Notes: a model not told the origin generated them from the letters alone. 56,218 nt of DNA from an uncultured Bacteroidales bacterium (GCA_900319405.1 ONOH01000013.1:1-56218), one strand, 5' to 3'; positions 14,870-24,034 are shown, counted from the stretch's first letter. Numbers and translations are program-made.

Positions 14870-15706
14870 ATGAAAAAACTTATTCTTTTCACAGCTATGG
14901 CTGCTCTTGTGCTGGGTGCCGCATCCTGCAAGAACAACAATAAGGGCGGCGTTCCTGCCTACACCGTTGTCGAGGCCGATGAGGTAGATCTGGACGATTT
15001 CCCCGTGGACGAGGAAGGCTATGTCGTGCTCTTTGACGGCACTTCTACCAAGGGATGGCGCGGTTACGGAAAGACCGCACTGCCCGCCCGCTGGACCATC
15101 GATGAAGGTGCCCTTAAGTTTAACGGAACCGGCAGCGGCGAAGGCCAGACCGGCGAGGGCGGAGACGTGATTTTCGCCCACGAGTTCAAAAACTTCACCC
15201 TGGAACTGGAATGGAAGGTCTCCAAGGGCGGCAATTCCGGTATCTTCTACCTGGCCAAGGAAGTGACCACCAAGGACGAGAACGGGAAAGATCGCTATGA
15301 GCCCATCTACATCTCCGCTCCCGAGTACCAGGTGCTGGACAATGCCAATCATCCCGACGCTCTGCTGGGCGTGGACGGCAACCGCCAGTCTGCCTCCCTG
15401 TATGACATGATTCCCGCCGTTCCCCAGAACCAGAATCCTTACGGAGAGTGGAACAAGACCAAGATTTTGGTATACAAAGGCACCGTGGTGCATTTCCAGA
15501 ACGACGTAAAGGTGCTCGAATACCACCTGTGGACCCAGCAGTGGACCGATATGCTGCAGGCCTCCAAGTTCTCCCAGAAGGACTGGCCCCTCGCCTTTGA
15601 GCTGCTGAACAACTGCGGCGGTGATGACCATGAGGGCTATATCGGCCTCCAGGACCACGGAGACGATGTATGGTATCGGAATATTCGCGTCAAACTGATG
15701 GACTAA
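14870..15706 (+). CDS. DUF1080 (3-keto-disaccharide hydrolase family) lipoprotein
   Basis: The protein has 278 residues with lipoprotein signal ALVLGAASC. The domain starts at GYVVLFDGTSTKGWRGYG, the hallmark LFDG-x-(S/T)-x-x-GW of PF06439, and continues with DVIFAHEFKNFTLELEW, GNSGIFYL and a C-terminal GLQDHGDDVWYRNIRVK, all characteristic. The fold is a concanavalin-like jelly roll. Members act on 3-keto-glycosides, splitting the glycosidic bond of C3-oxidised sugars by hydrolysis or elimination. Direct linkage to two Gfo/Idh/MocA oxidoreductases (19 nt gap) and a TIM-barrel isomerase (4 nt gap) supports that role here. The lipid anchor puts it in the periplasm or at the surface. Confidence 0.9.
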   Translation: MKKLILFTAMAALVLGAASCKNNNKGGVPAYTVVEADEVDLDDFPVDEEGYVVLFDGTSTKGWRGYGKTALPARWTIDEGALKFNGTGSGEGQTGEGGDVIFAHEFKNFTLELEWKVSKGGNSGIFYLAKEVTTKDENGKDRYEPIYISAPEYQVLDNANHPDALLGVDGNRQSASLYDMIPAVPQNQNPYGEWNKTKILVYKGTVVHFQNDVKVLEYHLWTQQWTDMLQASKFSQKDWPLAFELLNNCGGDDHEGYIGLQDHGDDVWYRNIRVKLMD

Positions 15707-15710
15707 TCGT

Positions 15711-16586
15711 ATGAAAAGAGTCTTTTTAGCCTTTGCCGCCGTTATGATGGCACTCGCTTGCGCTCCCAAGGAGCAGACTCCCCAGAAAAAGGATATGTGC
15801 GTGCAGATGTATTCTGCACGCAGTATCCTGAACAACGGGAACTATGCTGATGTCCTCAAGGAAATCGCTGCGCTGGGTTACACGGCCGTGGAAGCCGCCA
15901 GTTACAGCGACGGTCTCATCTACGGGGACGAGCCCGAGGTCTTCAAACAGAAGGTCGAGGCCGCCGGCATGAAGGCACTCAGCGCCCACGTAGGCCGCGG
16001 CCTGTCCGAGGAAGAACTCGCTTCCGGAGACCTCTCGGCTGCCCTTGAATGGTGGGACAAGTGCATTGAAACCCACGTCAAGGCCGGTATGGAATACCTG
16101 GTGACCCCCTGGATCGGTGTCCAGAAAAACCTGAAGGACCTCCAGCTCTACTGCGACTACCTCAACGAAGTGGGACGCCGCTGCAAGGCCGCAGGTCTCA
16201 AGTACGGCTATCACAACCACGCCCACGAATTCGAGAAGGTGGAAGGAAAGGTAATGTACGACTATTTCCTGGAGCACACGGATCCGGAACTGGTATTCTT
16301 CCAGATGGATGTGTACTGGACCGTTATCGGAAAGGCTTCCCCCGTGGATTACTTCGAGCGCTATCCCGGCCGCTTCAAGATGCTGCACATCAAGGACGAG
16401 TGGGAAGTGGGACAGAGCGGAATGGTGGGCTTTGACGCCATCTTCAAGAATGCCGGGAAAGCCGGCCTCGAGAACTTCGTGGTGGAAATCGAACGCTACA
16501 AGCACGAAGACATCCTTGTGAGCTTCCGCGAGAGCGCCGACTACCTCCTCAACGCCTGCTTCGTAAAACCCAGCTACGTCAAATAA
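15711..16586 (+). CDS. Exported sugar-phosphate isomerase/epimerase-like TIM-barrel protein
   Basis: The protein has 291 residues with signal FLAFAAVMMALAC (lipobox ALAC). The xylose-isomerase-like TIM barrel is visible: MCVQMYSARSIL at strand one, YTAVEAASYS with a metal-binding Glu, YHNHAHEFE, FFQMDVYW, LHIKDEW, and VVEIERYK with the last Glu ligand. This set of E, D, H, E ligands indicates a divalent metal site. In the 3-keto-glycoside context such proteins handle the keto-sugar product or catalyse elimination/hydration. A periplasmic location is unusual for a true sugar-phosphate enzyme, so the substrate is probably not phosphorylated. It is the last gene of the cluster; the next gene is convergent. 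Confidence 0.85.
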   Translation: MKRVFLAFAAVMMALACAPKEQTPQKKDMCVQMYSARSILNNGNYADVLKEIAALGYTAVEAASYSDGLIYGDEPEVFKQKVEAAGMKALSAHVGRGLSEEELASGDLSAALEWWDKCIETHVKAGMEYLVTPWIGVQKNLKDLQLYCDYLNEVGRRCKAAGLKYGYHNHAHEFEKVEGKVMYDYFLEHTDPELVFFQMDVYWTVIGKASPVDYFERYPGRFKMLHIKDEWEVGQSGMVGFDAIFKNAGKAGLENFVVEIERYKHEDILVSFRESADYLLNACFVKPSYVK

Positions 16587-16626
16587 TTACCGATAGCCAA
16601 CACGTTGGTTATTAGTAGTTTGTGTA

Positions 16627-16659
16627 ATAATCCTCTGCGCTTTTTGCGCAGAGGATTAT
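16627..16659. terminator. Long perfect palindrome between convergent genes (bidirectional terminator candidate)
   Basis: A perfect 14-bp stem, ATAATCCTCTGCGC (16627-16640) paired with 16646-16659, encloses a TTTTT loop. A second, nested stem follows at once: CTATAAACT (16660-16668) pairs with 16682-16690 and CTGA (16670-16673) pairs with TCAG (16677-16680). The position between the convergent isomerase and ROK genes suggests transcription termination in both directions. A close relative is at 41671-41715. Confidence 0.7.
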
Positions 16660-16700
16660 CTATAAACTCCTGAGCATCAGAAGTTTATAGATTTTCTCAC

Positions 16701-17504
16701 TTACCGGAGAAGGGAAGCGCCCAGAATGCCGGCATTTTCTATGTCGGCCGGGGCGATCTTGAGGTTCTCCACGCTTTGGGGATAGGGGAAGAGGCGGATT
16801 TCTTTCCACATGGCTTCGGCAAAAAGCGGAAAGGCCTTGGCAATGCTGCCGCCGATGATGATGGCTTCCGGGTCGAAGGCATACAGGATGAGTTGGATCA
16901 GTTTTCCGACGTGGATTCCGAACTCTTCCCACAGGGGAGAGGGCCCGGCGGCGGCTGCTTCTTTGCCGGAGGTGCCTTTCCCTACGAAAAAGCGGCTGGA
17001 GCAGTAGTATTCATAATCCTTGTCTAGATAGGGGATGCTGCCGATTTCTCCGGCACCGGTGTTGTGTCCGTTGTAGAGTTTTCCGTCCACCACCAGCGAA
17101 CTGCCTACGCCGGTTCCCAGCGTTACGCAAACGGTTTCCCTGGCGTTTCGGAGCGAGCCGTAGCGCGCTACGCCCAGGGCAAAGCAGTTGCAGTCGTTGT
17201 TGACGGAAACGGGAAGCCGGAAACGGTTTTCGAGGTACTCTTTCAGGCGGACCTCCTTCCAGGAGGGGATTCCCACCACGTTGTAAACGATGCCCTTTTC
17301 GCGGTCCACGACAGAGGGAACGCCGATGCCGATTCCCTTTACCGCAGGGGTGATGACCGCTTCGATGAGGCGGCTCATCTGCTCGAGAACGGCTTCTTCG
17401 GCCCCCTGCGAAAGGCAGGGTTCGGAAAGCAGACGGACAATCTCTCCGTCCTTCACCGTCGCTACGCGGATGTTGGTGCCGCCCAGGTCTATTCCAATGT
17501 ACAT
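16701..17504 (-). CDS. ROK-family sugar kinase (glucokinase/mannokinase type)
   Basis: The protein has 267 residues. The ATP-binding motif GIDLGGTNIRVA is at residues 4-15, the catalytic aspartate is in VNNDCNCFALG, and TLGTGVGSSLVVDGKLYNG and GAGEIGSIPY follow. The canonical ROK zinc motif (CxCGxxGCxE) is not present; instead there is YEYYCSSRFFVGKGTSG, a known variant layout in Bacteroidetes ROK proteins. No repressor DNA-binding domain is attached, so it is a kinase, not a regulator. It would phosphorylate a hexose released by the upstream glycosidases (GH92, GH63-like), plausibly mannose or glucose. It lies 13 nt after the GH63-like gene and is the last gene of the operon. Confidence 0.87.
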   Translation of the reverse strand: MYIGIDLGGTNIRVATVKDGEIVRLLSEPCLSQGAEEAVLEQMSRLIEAVITPAVKGIGIGVPSVVDREKGIVYNVVGIPSWKEVRLKEYLENRFRLPVSVNNDCNCFALGVARYGSLRNARETVCVTLGTGVGSSLVVDGKLYNGHNTGAGEIGSIPYLDKDYEYYCSSRFFVGKGTSGKEAAAAGPSPLWEEFGIHVGKLIQLILYAFDPEAIIIGGSIAKAFPLFAEAMWKEIRLFPYPQSVENLKIAPADIENAGILGASLLR

Positions 17505-17517
17505 ACAGGTTAAGGTT

Positions 17518-19116
17518 TTAGTATTTCAGTTTTCCGCTTTTCTCCACGTGAACCGTGGCGCTTTCCCCATCTCCCCAAAGGAGGGTGATGTTCAGGGGAA
17601 CGTTGGTGGTAATCGTGACCACAGGCTTCTCGGAGGCCGATTTGCGGGCTGCCACTTTCAGGCTCACAAGACCTTCGGGGCCGAATGGATAGCGTTCTAT
17701 GCCGTGGGCTTCCACTTGGCGGATATCCCACTCTAAGCGATTTTCCGAATAGTCGGAGCGGATGCCCAGGATGAATTCGATGAATTCGGCGATAGGAGGA
17801 AGACCGGCCCAGCCCACGAAGTCTTTTCGGGCCATGAAACCGGGTTCGGCCTTCTCAGGAGCATAGTATTCCCAGAAGGTGCCGGTGTTTTTCCATACCT
17901 GGAACACGTTTCCGTAGTGGTTGTCGGCCACTTTCCGGGCCTCTTCCCTGTATCCTTTTTTCCAGAGGCCGTCCAGAACCATATAGTTGGTGCCGGGCCA
18001 GACGCCTCCCTGCCAGTATCGGCCCAGGGGGTTGTATTTCTTGTTGTCCGCGCTCAGGGAAGGTACCTGGTGCGGGCGGGCGAACTCGCTGCTGTCGGAA
18101 AGATGGGCTACGAGGCGGTCCATGCGATCTTTTTCCAGAACGTCCGTCTGCAGGGCCCAGAAGGCGCTGATGCCCTTGGCCGATCCGCGGCTTCCGTCGC
18201 GGAGCACATCGTAGAGATAGCCCGTCTCGGGATCCCACATATTCTCGTTAATCCAGGCCTTGAGGAATTTCATCTCGTCCTCCAGCTCCTCGATCTCCTG
18301 CCAGCGTTCGATATAAAAGCCGATTTGCATCAGGCAGTCGTCCACCAGCCACTGCTGGAGGTTGGTGTCCAGCCAGGTGATGTGTCCGTTGGAGAAGATG
18401 GGGTTGTAGCCTTCCGGGACGCGGGGCTGGTTATCCATACCTGTACCCCAGCCGCTGCTCCAGTAGGTGCCGTTCTGCCAGCTGCGGTTGAGCTGCCACC
18501 ACTGGGCATAGGCCACCAGGGCGGGGAAGACGCGGTGCAGGCGGTCGATGTCTCCGAACTGCTTGTAATAGAGGAGTTCGGCCCAGGGAAGGAGGTTGGG
18601 ACCGGTGCTCACAGGGTCGTATCTTTCGAAGCAGTCCGACCCGTCGGCCCGGATTTCCCGGCAGATGAAGCCGTCCTGGTGCTGCTTGGCGTAGAAGTTG
18701 TCCAGGGTGCGCTGGAAGGGAAAGAAGCGGTAGCCGTAGCGGGCAAAGAGCATCATAAAGGAATCGTCCCACATAAAGATGTTGCCGTTATAGGCCACAT
18801 CCAGGTAGGGGGACACGAAACCGGAACCTTCCTGGGGCTGGCGGATGTTTCCCACGGCGATTTTCCAGGCGTGCCAGTACATGTCCACCTCCTGCTGGTG
18901 CCCCTCCCAGAAAGGGGCGGGAAGCACTTTCCGGGCCTGTTCGAAGGATCCGGGCTTCACGCTTTCGGGTTTCATCGTTCGGTACGGGTTCTCTGCCACG
19001 AAAATGTTCTTAACATACGTGTTTTTGTAGGGAAGGTCGTACGGACCGCTTTTCAGTTCCTGCCCCGCGAGGGGGAAGGAAAGGGCCATGAGGGCGATGA
19101 CAATGAATTTTCTCAT
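17518..19116 (-). CDS. GH63-like (MGH1-type) exported glycoside hydrolase
   Basis: The protein has 532 residues with Sec signal ending in PLAGQ. The body is an (alpha/alpha)6 barrel with the signature segments of GH63/trehalase-like enzymes: NIFMWDDSFMMLFARY (catalytic-region Asp), YWSSGWGTGMDNQPR, the GRYWQGGVWPGTNYMVLDGL segment and GTFWEYYAPE (second acid). Its length suits the compact bacterial members, which act on alpha-glucosides or mannosylglycerate-type substrates. Its ATG overlaps the end of the upstream fusion gene by 4 bp (ATGA), so the two are translationally coupled. With GH92 in the same operon it may trim glucose or mannose from an alpha-mannan or N-glycan-like structure. The exact substrate is not deducible. 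Confidence 0.82.
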   Translation of the reverse strand: MRKFIVIALMALSFPLAGQELKSGPYDLPYKNTYVKNIFVAENPYRTMKPESVKPGSFEQARKVLPAPFWEGHQQEVDMYWHAWKIAVGNIRQPQEGSGFVSPYLDVAYNGNIFMWDDSFMMLFARYGYRFFPFQRTLDNFYAKQHQDGFICREIRADGSDCFERYDPVSTGPNLLPWAELLYYKQFGDIDRLHRVFPALVAYAQWWQLNRSWQNGTYWSSGWGTGMDNQPRVPEGYNPIFSNGHITWLDTNLQQWLVDDCLMQIGFYIERWQEIEELEDEMKFLKAWINENMWDPETGYLYDVLRDGSRGSAKGISAFWALQTDVLEKDRMDRLVAHLSDSSEFARPHQVPSLSADNKKYNPLGRYWQGGVWPGTNYMVLDGLWKKGYREEARKVADNHYGNVFQVWKNTGTFWEYYAPEKAEPGFMARKDFVGWAGLPPIAEFIEFILGIRSDYSENRLEWDIRQVEAHGIERYPFGPEGLVSLKVAARKSASEKPVVTITTNVPLNITLLWGDGESATVHVEKSGKLKY

Positions 19117-21032
19117 TTGGTGACCAGTCTTTTGATGGTGCGTGCAATCTCTGTGTTGATGTAGGTACCCGTGAATTCCCGGGAACCCGGGCCATAGGCG
19201 AAGACGGGAACCACGGTGGGAGTGTGGTCGTCGGAATTGTACACGGCCAGGACATGTCCGCTTTCCAGGTCTCCGTCCAGGAGGGTGAGGCCGCCGGTTT
19301 CGTGGTCGGCGGTGACCACCACCAGGGTTTCCCCGTTGCTGTCGGCAAACTTGAGGGCCTCGGCTACGGCGAGGTCAAATCCCAGTTGCTCGATGACCGA
19401 TGCGGGGAAGCATTCGGAGTGGCCGGCATAGTCTATCTTGGCGCCTTCCACCATCAGGAAGAAGCCTTTTGAGGAGCTTTGGACCATCTTGTCGATGGAG
19501 ACGCGGGTGATGTCGGCCAGGAAACTCAGGGTTTCTTCCGTGGCGTAGGCTCCCATCCGGTTGTCCAGGCAGATGACCTTTCCGGGGGTATTGTTTACCT
19601 GGAGGGCGTCGGTGATGTAGGTGTAGCCGTTGGCCCGGGTGCCGGCAATCATATCCACGCCGTCCTTCCGGGGGTCTTCAAAATAGTCCCGTCCGCTGCC
19701 GCAGATCAGGTCCACCTGGCTCTGGAGCATATAGCGGGTGATGCGCTCCGTGCTGTCCCGTTCCGAGGTGTGGCCGTAAAAGGCGGCGGGGGTGGCATCG
19801 GCCACGTCTCCCAGTGAAACGACGCCCGTAGCCTTGCCCAGGCCCTTGAAATAGTCTGTCAGTGAGGGGTACGCCACGGAGCCGTCATGGTTGGAGGCGA
19901 TATGGCGTGTCCAGGAGAGCTCTCCGGTAGCGAGGGCACTGCCGCCCGAGGCGGAATCTCCGATGAAATCGTCCTGGGGGTTGTAGAACTGGATGCCGAT
20001 GCTCTTGAGCTTCAGGAGGGTGAGGTCCCGCCGGTTGGCATAGGCGCCGGCTGCAATCTGGTTCAGCCCCATCCCGTCTCCGATAAGGAGGATTACGTTT
20101 TTGATTTTCTTCTTGCTGCCGTCGTTCCAATACGTGGGCGTGTAGGTGGGGATGCGGCGGGTAAGCTGCAGCTTCTCGTTCTGGAAGCCGGAGAAATCCC
20201 TTGTAGCAGCGTCCAGTTTGGTGGTTCCGGTGACACCGGAGTCCACGTGGTGCCGGCCCATGATGAAGTTCTTGTTGCCCCAGTCGCTGAAAAAGAGCGA
20301 GGCGACGGCCGGCTTGTCCGTATTGATGATGTCCACACCCAGTTTCCAGAAGGTGAAGTACGCGGTGGTGCCTTCCGGACCGCCCCAGAAGCGGATGGGC
20401 TTGCCCATGGCGTGGACCTTGGCGATGGCTTGTTTCACGGCGTTCAGCTCGGGATCCGTCATCCTTCCCTTCCCGTTCCACTTCCGGGCGAATTTCCGGA
20501 AATTGGTGCTGACCATCCCTACCCGGGAGAGTTGTTCCGGGGTGTAGTCCCGGTCGATGAGGCCGTCGAACCAGATGCAGGGGGGATAGTTGTCAAACTC
20601 ATGAGGTTCCGGCTCGTCACCGGAAATCACCACCTGGACGCCATCGGGACTGCAGAACACATCCGGAAACGCTTCCACCAGGCTTACGACCCCCGGCAGC
20701 GCGGCGGCCTCCTTGAGGTCCACCATCAGGATGAGGCGGTCCGGGCTGCCTTTCCACATTCGGCCCCCGTTGGCTCGGAAGGTTTGGACGATGGGCTCGA
20801 TGTACATCCTGCGGAGCGAGTTCCCGGCCTGGACATCCTCGCGGTTGTGAGCGACCAGGATTTCACCGTCCTGAAGGAACACATCGGCTTCGATAGAGGT
20901 GCAATGCTGGGAGTATGCCTCCCAGAAGGGGACGGTGCGGGTATAGTCATTGTGCGAATGCAGGATGACGGGCAACTGTGCGGCGGCGCTCAGGGGCAGC
21001 AGGCACGCTATCAGGAGTAACAGTCTTTTCAT
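19113..21032 (-). CDS. Fusion of a GDPD/PLC-like domain and an alkaline phosphatase
   Basis: The protein has 639 residues with a Sec signal ending in AAAQ. Residues about 20-260 resemble a glycerophosphodiesterase/PI-PLC-like TIM barrel: HSHNDY (His25, His27), SIEADVFLQDGEILVAHN (Glu48, Asp50, His62), VDLKEA, and FWGGPEG near the end. Residues about 310-639 are an alkaline phosphatase of the PhoA superfamily: LIGDGMG (Asp319), GDSASGGSALATGE with nucleophile Ser360 after Asp359, VEGAKIDYAGH and VTADHETGG. All key residues of both halves look intact. A single exported protein could thus open a phosphodiester and then remove the phosphate. It lies 3 nt downstream of GH92 and overlaps the GH63-like gene by 4 nt. 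Confidence 0.87.
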   Translation of the reverse strand: MKRLLLLIACLLPLSAAAQLPVILHSHNDYTRTVPFWEAYSQHCTSIEADVFLQDGEILVAHNREDVQAGNSLRRMYIEPIVQTFRANGGRMWKGSPDRLILMVDLKEAAALPGVVSLVEAFPDVFCSPDGVQVVISGDEPEPHEFDNYPPCIWFDGLIDRDYTPEQLSRVGMVSTNFRKFARKWNGKGRMTDPELNAVKQAIAKVHAMGKPIRFWGGPEGTTAYFTFWKLGVDIINTDKPAVASLFFSDWGNKNFIMGRHHVDSGVTGTTKLDAATRDFSGFQNEKLQLTRRIPTYTPTYWNDGSKKKIKNVILLIGDGMGLNQIAAGAYANRRDLTLLKLKSIGIQFYNPQDDFIGDSASGGSALATGELSWTRHIASNHDGSVAYPSLTDYFKGLGKATGVVSLGDVADATPAAFYGHTSERDSTERITRYMLQSQVDLICGSGRDYFEDPRKDGVDMIAGTRANGYTYITDALQVNNTPGKVICLDNRMGAYATEETLSFLADITRVSIDKMVQSSSKGFFLMVEGAKIDYAGHSECFPASVIEQLGFDLAVAEALKFADSNGETLVVVTADHETGGLTLLDGDLESGHVLAVYNSDDHTPTVVPVFAYGPGSREFTGTYINTEIARTIKRLVTK

Positions 21033-21035
21033 AAG

Positions 21036-23888
21036 CTAAAAGCAGAATAAGTTTTCTTTCGGGATGGGGGAGAAGCGTTTTTCGCCTTCGGCCCTCCAGG
21101 CCCAGCGGAGCACCTGGCCTTCATAATCTTCCAGGTAGATGAGCCTGTACCGGTGCAGGCCTTTTTTGAGCGGCACCCGGCCGAAGGTGGCGAGGGGGGA
21201 GTGTGAACCGTCGTTGTCCACCACGCGCACGCCGTCGATGTCCAGTACGGCGCCGTCATCACTGACGAGGGAGAAATCCCAGATGCCCTCCGACGGAATG
21301 TCGATGAGCCCGCTGAATACATAGCCGAAGTGGTCTTCGTCGGGGGCCTGGTCGATGGAAGGCTCCTCCATCGTTCCGGAAGCCAGTGTCTGGGCGGCGA
21401 GCACATCGGCCGTGCAGGAGAATTGTCCCCGGAAGTAACGGTAATTGACTCCAGGCTTGAATTGGGAGGCCTGTATCGAAGGAAGATAATGGGCTTTGGT
21501 GGCCTGGAGCGAGGCAAGGGGAGAAGGCTCCCATCCTTCCAGAAAAGCGCGGGCCTTGACGGGGCAGCTCTCCGTGATTGTGAAAGGCATCTGATACACC
21601 GGGCTGCCCGGACCGGGGTCGGTACCGTCCAGGGTGTAGCGGATGACCGCGCCTTCCGTCCGGCAGCCCAGCGTGACGGTGGTTTCTCCCTTGAACAGGG
21701 TGAGATTCTCCTTGACGGACGGTGTGGAGACCAGTTTTCCCTTGGTAAGGGAGTATGGGGCCTCCAGATTGTCCCGGGTATGGTCCGGGCTGGCCGATGT
21801 CTTGAAACACAGCTCACCGCCTTCCATTATTTCTCCAGATCGGAGGAAATTCCTTTCCACTGCTGCACCGTTGAGGGTGACCCCGGCAATGTAGGGATTC
21901 TTGGGATTGTCGGTTTTGATAGTGAGGGTTTTTCCATTGCCCAGGCGGATGGAAGATTCGCGGAAAAGGGGCACCGTGAGGATATACTCCCCGCTGCCGG
22001 GGCAGGCAGGGTAGATCCCCAGGGAGGCCAGCACGTACCAGGCGCTCATCTGGCCGCAGTCTTCATTTCCGCAGACGCCCTCGGGCGTGGTGTCATACAT
22101 TGTGGTGAGCAGTTCCCTGACCGTTTCCTGGGTGCGGTGGGGAGCTCCCAGCCAGGTGAAAATATAGGCCATATGGTGGCTGGGCTCGTTGCCGTGGGCA
22201 TACTGGCCCAGATATCCGGTGATGTCGGAGATTCTGACGCTGCTGCTGCGCTCCGAATAAGTGAAGAGTGAGTCCAGGGCGGAGAGCATCGGCTCCCGTC
22301 CGCCCATCAGGTCCGTATGGCCGGCTACATCCTGGGGGACGAAGAAACGGGCCTGCCAGGGAATGGCTTCGGTGTAGTCCCGGGTGCTGGCGATGGGGTC
22401 GAAGGGGCTTACCCAGGAACCGTCGCTGTTGCGGCCGCGCATAAATCCGGTGTAGGAATCGAAAACATTGCGGTAGTTGCGGGCGCGGCGGTCATAGGCA
22501 CGGGCGATGTCTTCGTGGCCCAGTGATTCGGCCATCCGGGCGATGCACCAGTCGTCGTAGGCGAACTCCAGGGTTTGCGACACCGACTCCTTGACCAGAT
22601 TGGCGGGGATGTAACCGTAAGTGGTATAAAGGGTGGAAACGTTGGTTCCCTTGTAGCGGTTGCTGGAAGCCACCATCGCCTGCAGGGCCTTTTCCCCGTC
22701 AAAACTGCGGATGCCGGAGAGCCAGGCATCGGCGATGACCGATACGCTGTGGTAGCCTATCATCGTATAGGTTTCCCGGTTTCCGAGGGGCCAGATGGGC
22801 AGTTCTCCGGTGCAGTCGAACATATCCAGCATACTGTTGATCATATCTCCCACCAGAGAGGGGTTCAGAAGGGTCTGGAGCGGATTCCAGCTGCGGAAGG
22901 TGTCCCAGATGGAAAGGGTGGAATAGAAGTGGGAGGTGCCGCCCACGTGCACGTTGCGGTTGAGGTGGTTGCGGTACATGCCGTCCACGTCGTCCATCCG
23001 GTTGGGGACCTTGAGGGTATGGTACAGGCAGGTGTAGAACTGTTCGGTAGGGCCGCCTTTCACGCTGATGCTGCCCAGCGCCTGTCCCCACATGGCCGAC
23101 GCCAGGGCACGGATGCGGTTGAAGGACGGTTCTGCCGTTTCGGCCAGGAGGTTGGCACGGGCGCCCGCCGGTCCGGTGCCGGACAAGCCGGCATAGACCA
23201 CGAGTACTTTTGTGTCTTCGGGGAAGGTCAGCAGGAGTTTTCCCTTTTCCGTCTGCGTTGCGCTTTTGAACGGGACTGAAAACCAGGCCGAAAGGTAGAT
23301 ATCCCTTCCTTCGGACCAGCCCATCACCTGGCGGTGGCCGCTGATTTCCCGGTCCCCGGAGGCTTCCAGGGTGGAAACAAGGGCCCGGCTACCTTCGCCG
23401 ATGCAGTGGACGGCGTCCAGCAGCAGGAGCCTTTCACCCTTTTCCGTAAACGTATAGCGGTGTACGCCCACACGCGGAGTGGCGGTGAGCTCGACGGTGA
23501 TGCCCTGCGGGAAATCCACTTTATAGTAGCCCGGTTCTGCGTTCTCCAGCCGGTGATCCAGCGGCAGGGGTGCCACCTTGTCCAGGCCGGGCGTGAACAG
23601 GAAGTCTCCCAGGTCTGCGCAGCCGGTGCCGGACAGGTGGGTGTGACTGAATCCCAGGATCAGTGAATCCGAATAATGGTAGCCGGAGCAGCCGTCCCAG
23701 CCGGCGATACGGGTGTCCGGACTCAGCTGCACCAGGCCGAAAGGCGTGGTGGCACCGGGGTAGGTGTGGCCATGAAAACCGGTTCCATTGAACACGTGGA
23801 CTTGGGAAAGCGGACTTTTGTCGGCTCCGGTACAAAATATGAAGGCTGCCAGAGAAAAGATCAGCAGCCCGGGAAAAACGGATTTCAT
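21036..23888 (-). CDS. GH92 alpha-mannosidase with C-terminal CHB_HEX_C-like and PA14 domains
   Basis: The protein has 950 residues with a hydrophobic N-terminal signal. GH92 N-domain motifs: VFNGTGFHGHTYPGATTPFG, WDGCSGYHYSDSLILGFSHTHLSGTG. GH92 barrel motifs: STLSIWDTFRSWNPLQ, GNEDCGQMSAWYVLASLGIYP (the catalytic-acid segment, with Glu in NEDCGQ). Family members are calcium-dependent exo-alpha-mannosidases. After about residue 735 come a chitobiase C-terminal-like sandwich (VIRYTLDGTDPGPGSPVY) and a PA14-like domain (YFRGQFSC, FSLVSDDGAVLDIDGVRVVDN, GLHRYRLIYLEDYEG), probably carbohydrate-binding. It is the first gene of the operon, with a promoter at 23919-23926. Some GH92 enzymes cleave mannose-1-phospho-mannose, relevant given the phosphatase fusion next to it. 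Confidence 0.92.
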   Translation of the reverse strand: MKSVFPGLLIFSLAAFIFCTGADKSPLSQVHVFNGTGFHGHTYPGATTPFGLVQLSPDTRIAGWDGCSGYHYSDSLILGFSHTHLSGTGCADLGDFLFTPGLDKVAPLPLDHRLENAEPGYYKVDFPQGITVELTATPRVGVHRYTFTEKGERLLLLDAVHCIGEGSRALVSTLEASGDREISGHRQVMGWSEGRDIYLSAWFSVPFKSATQTEKGKLLLTFPEDTKVLVVYAGLSGTGPAGARANLLAETAEPSFNRIRALASAMWGQALGSISVKGGPTEQFYTCLYHTLKVPNRMDDVDGMYRNHLNRNVHVGGTSHFYSTLSIWDTFRSWNPLQTLLNPSLVGDMINSMLDMFDCTGELPIWPLGNRETYTMIGYHSVSVIADAWLSGIRSFDGEKALQAMVASSNRYKGTNVSTLYTTYGYIPANLVKESVSQTLEFAYDDWCIARMAESLGHEDIARAYDRRARNYRNVFDSYTGFMRGRNSDGSWVSPFDPIASTRDYTEAIPWQARFFVPQDVAGHTDLMGGREPMLSALDSLFTYSERSSSVRISDITGYLGQYAHGNEPSHHMAYIFTWLGAPHRTQETVRELLTTMYDTTPEGVCGNEDCGQMSAWYVLASLGIYPACPGSGEYILTVPLFRESSIRLGNGKTLTIKTDNPKNPYIAGVTLNGAAVERNFLRSGEIMEGGELCFKTSASPDHTRDNLEAPYSLTKGKLVSTPSVKENLTLFKGETTVTLGCRTEGAVIRYTLDGTDPGPGSPVYQMPFTITESCPVKARAFLEGWEPSPLASLQATKAHYLPSIQASQFKPGVNYRYFRGQFSCTADVLAAQTLASGTMEEPSIDQAPDEDHFGYVFSGLIDIPSEGIWDFSLVSDDGAVLDIDGVRVVDNDGSHSPLATFGRVPLKKGLHRYRLIYLEDYEGQVLRWAWRAEGEKRFSPIPKENLFCF

Positions 23889-23918
23889 CTGAACGGGCGT
23901 TATTAGTGTCGGTTTTTA

Positions 23919-23926
23919 CAAAGATA
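23919..23926 (-). promoter_or_regulatory. -7 box of the GH92 operon promoter
   Basis: On the minus strand this reads TATCTTTG, a perfect TAnnTTTG box, 30 nt upstream of the GH92 ATG. No good TTTG was seen 19-20 nt further upstream. The remaining bases of the divergent gap 23927-24034 show nothing else that I recognise. Confidence 0.55.
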
Positions 23927-24034
23927 CAAAAGAAAGAGGGGAGCATCAGCTCAATTTGCGACGATTTGTTACATAAATCGCGCATCTCTGCATGCTCTGT
24001 TCGATTCGTGAAAAACTTATAGTCATAATGGAAA

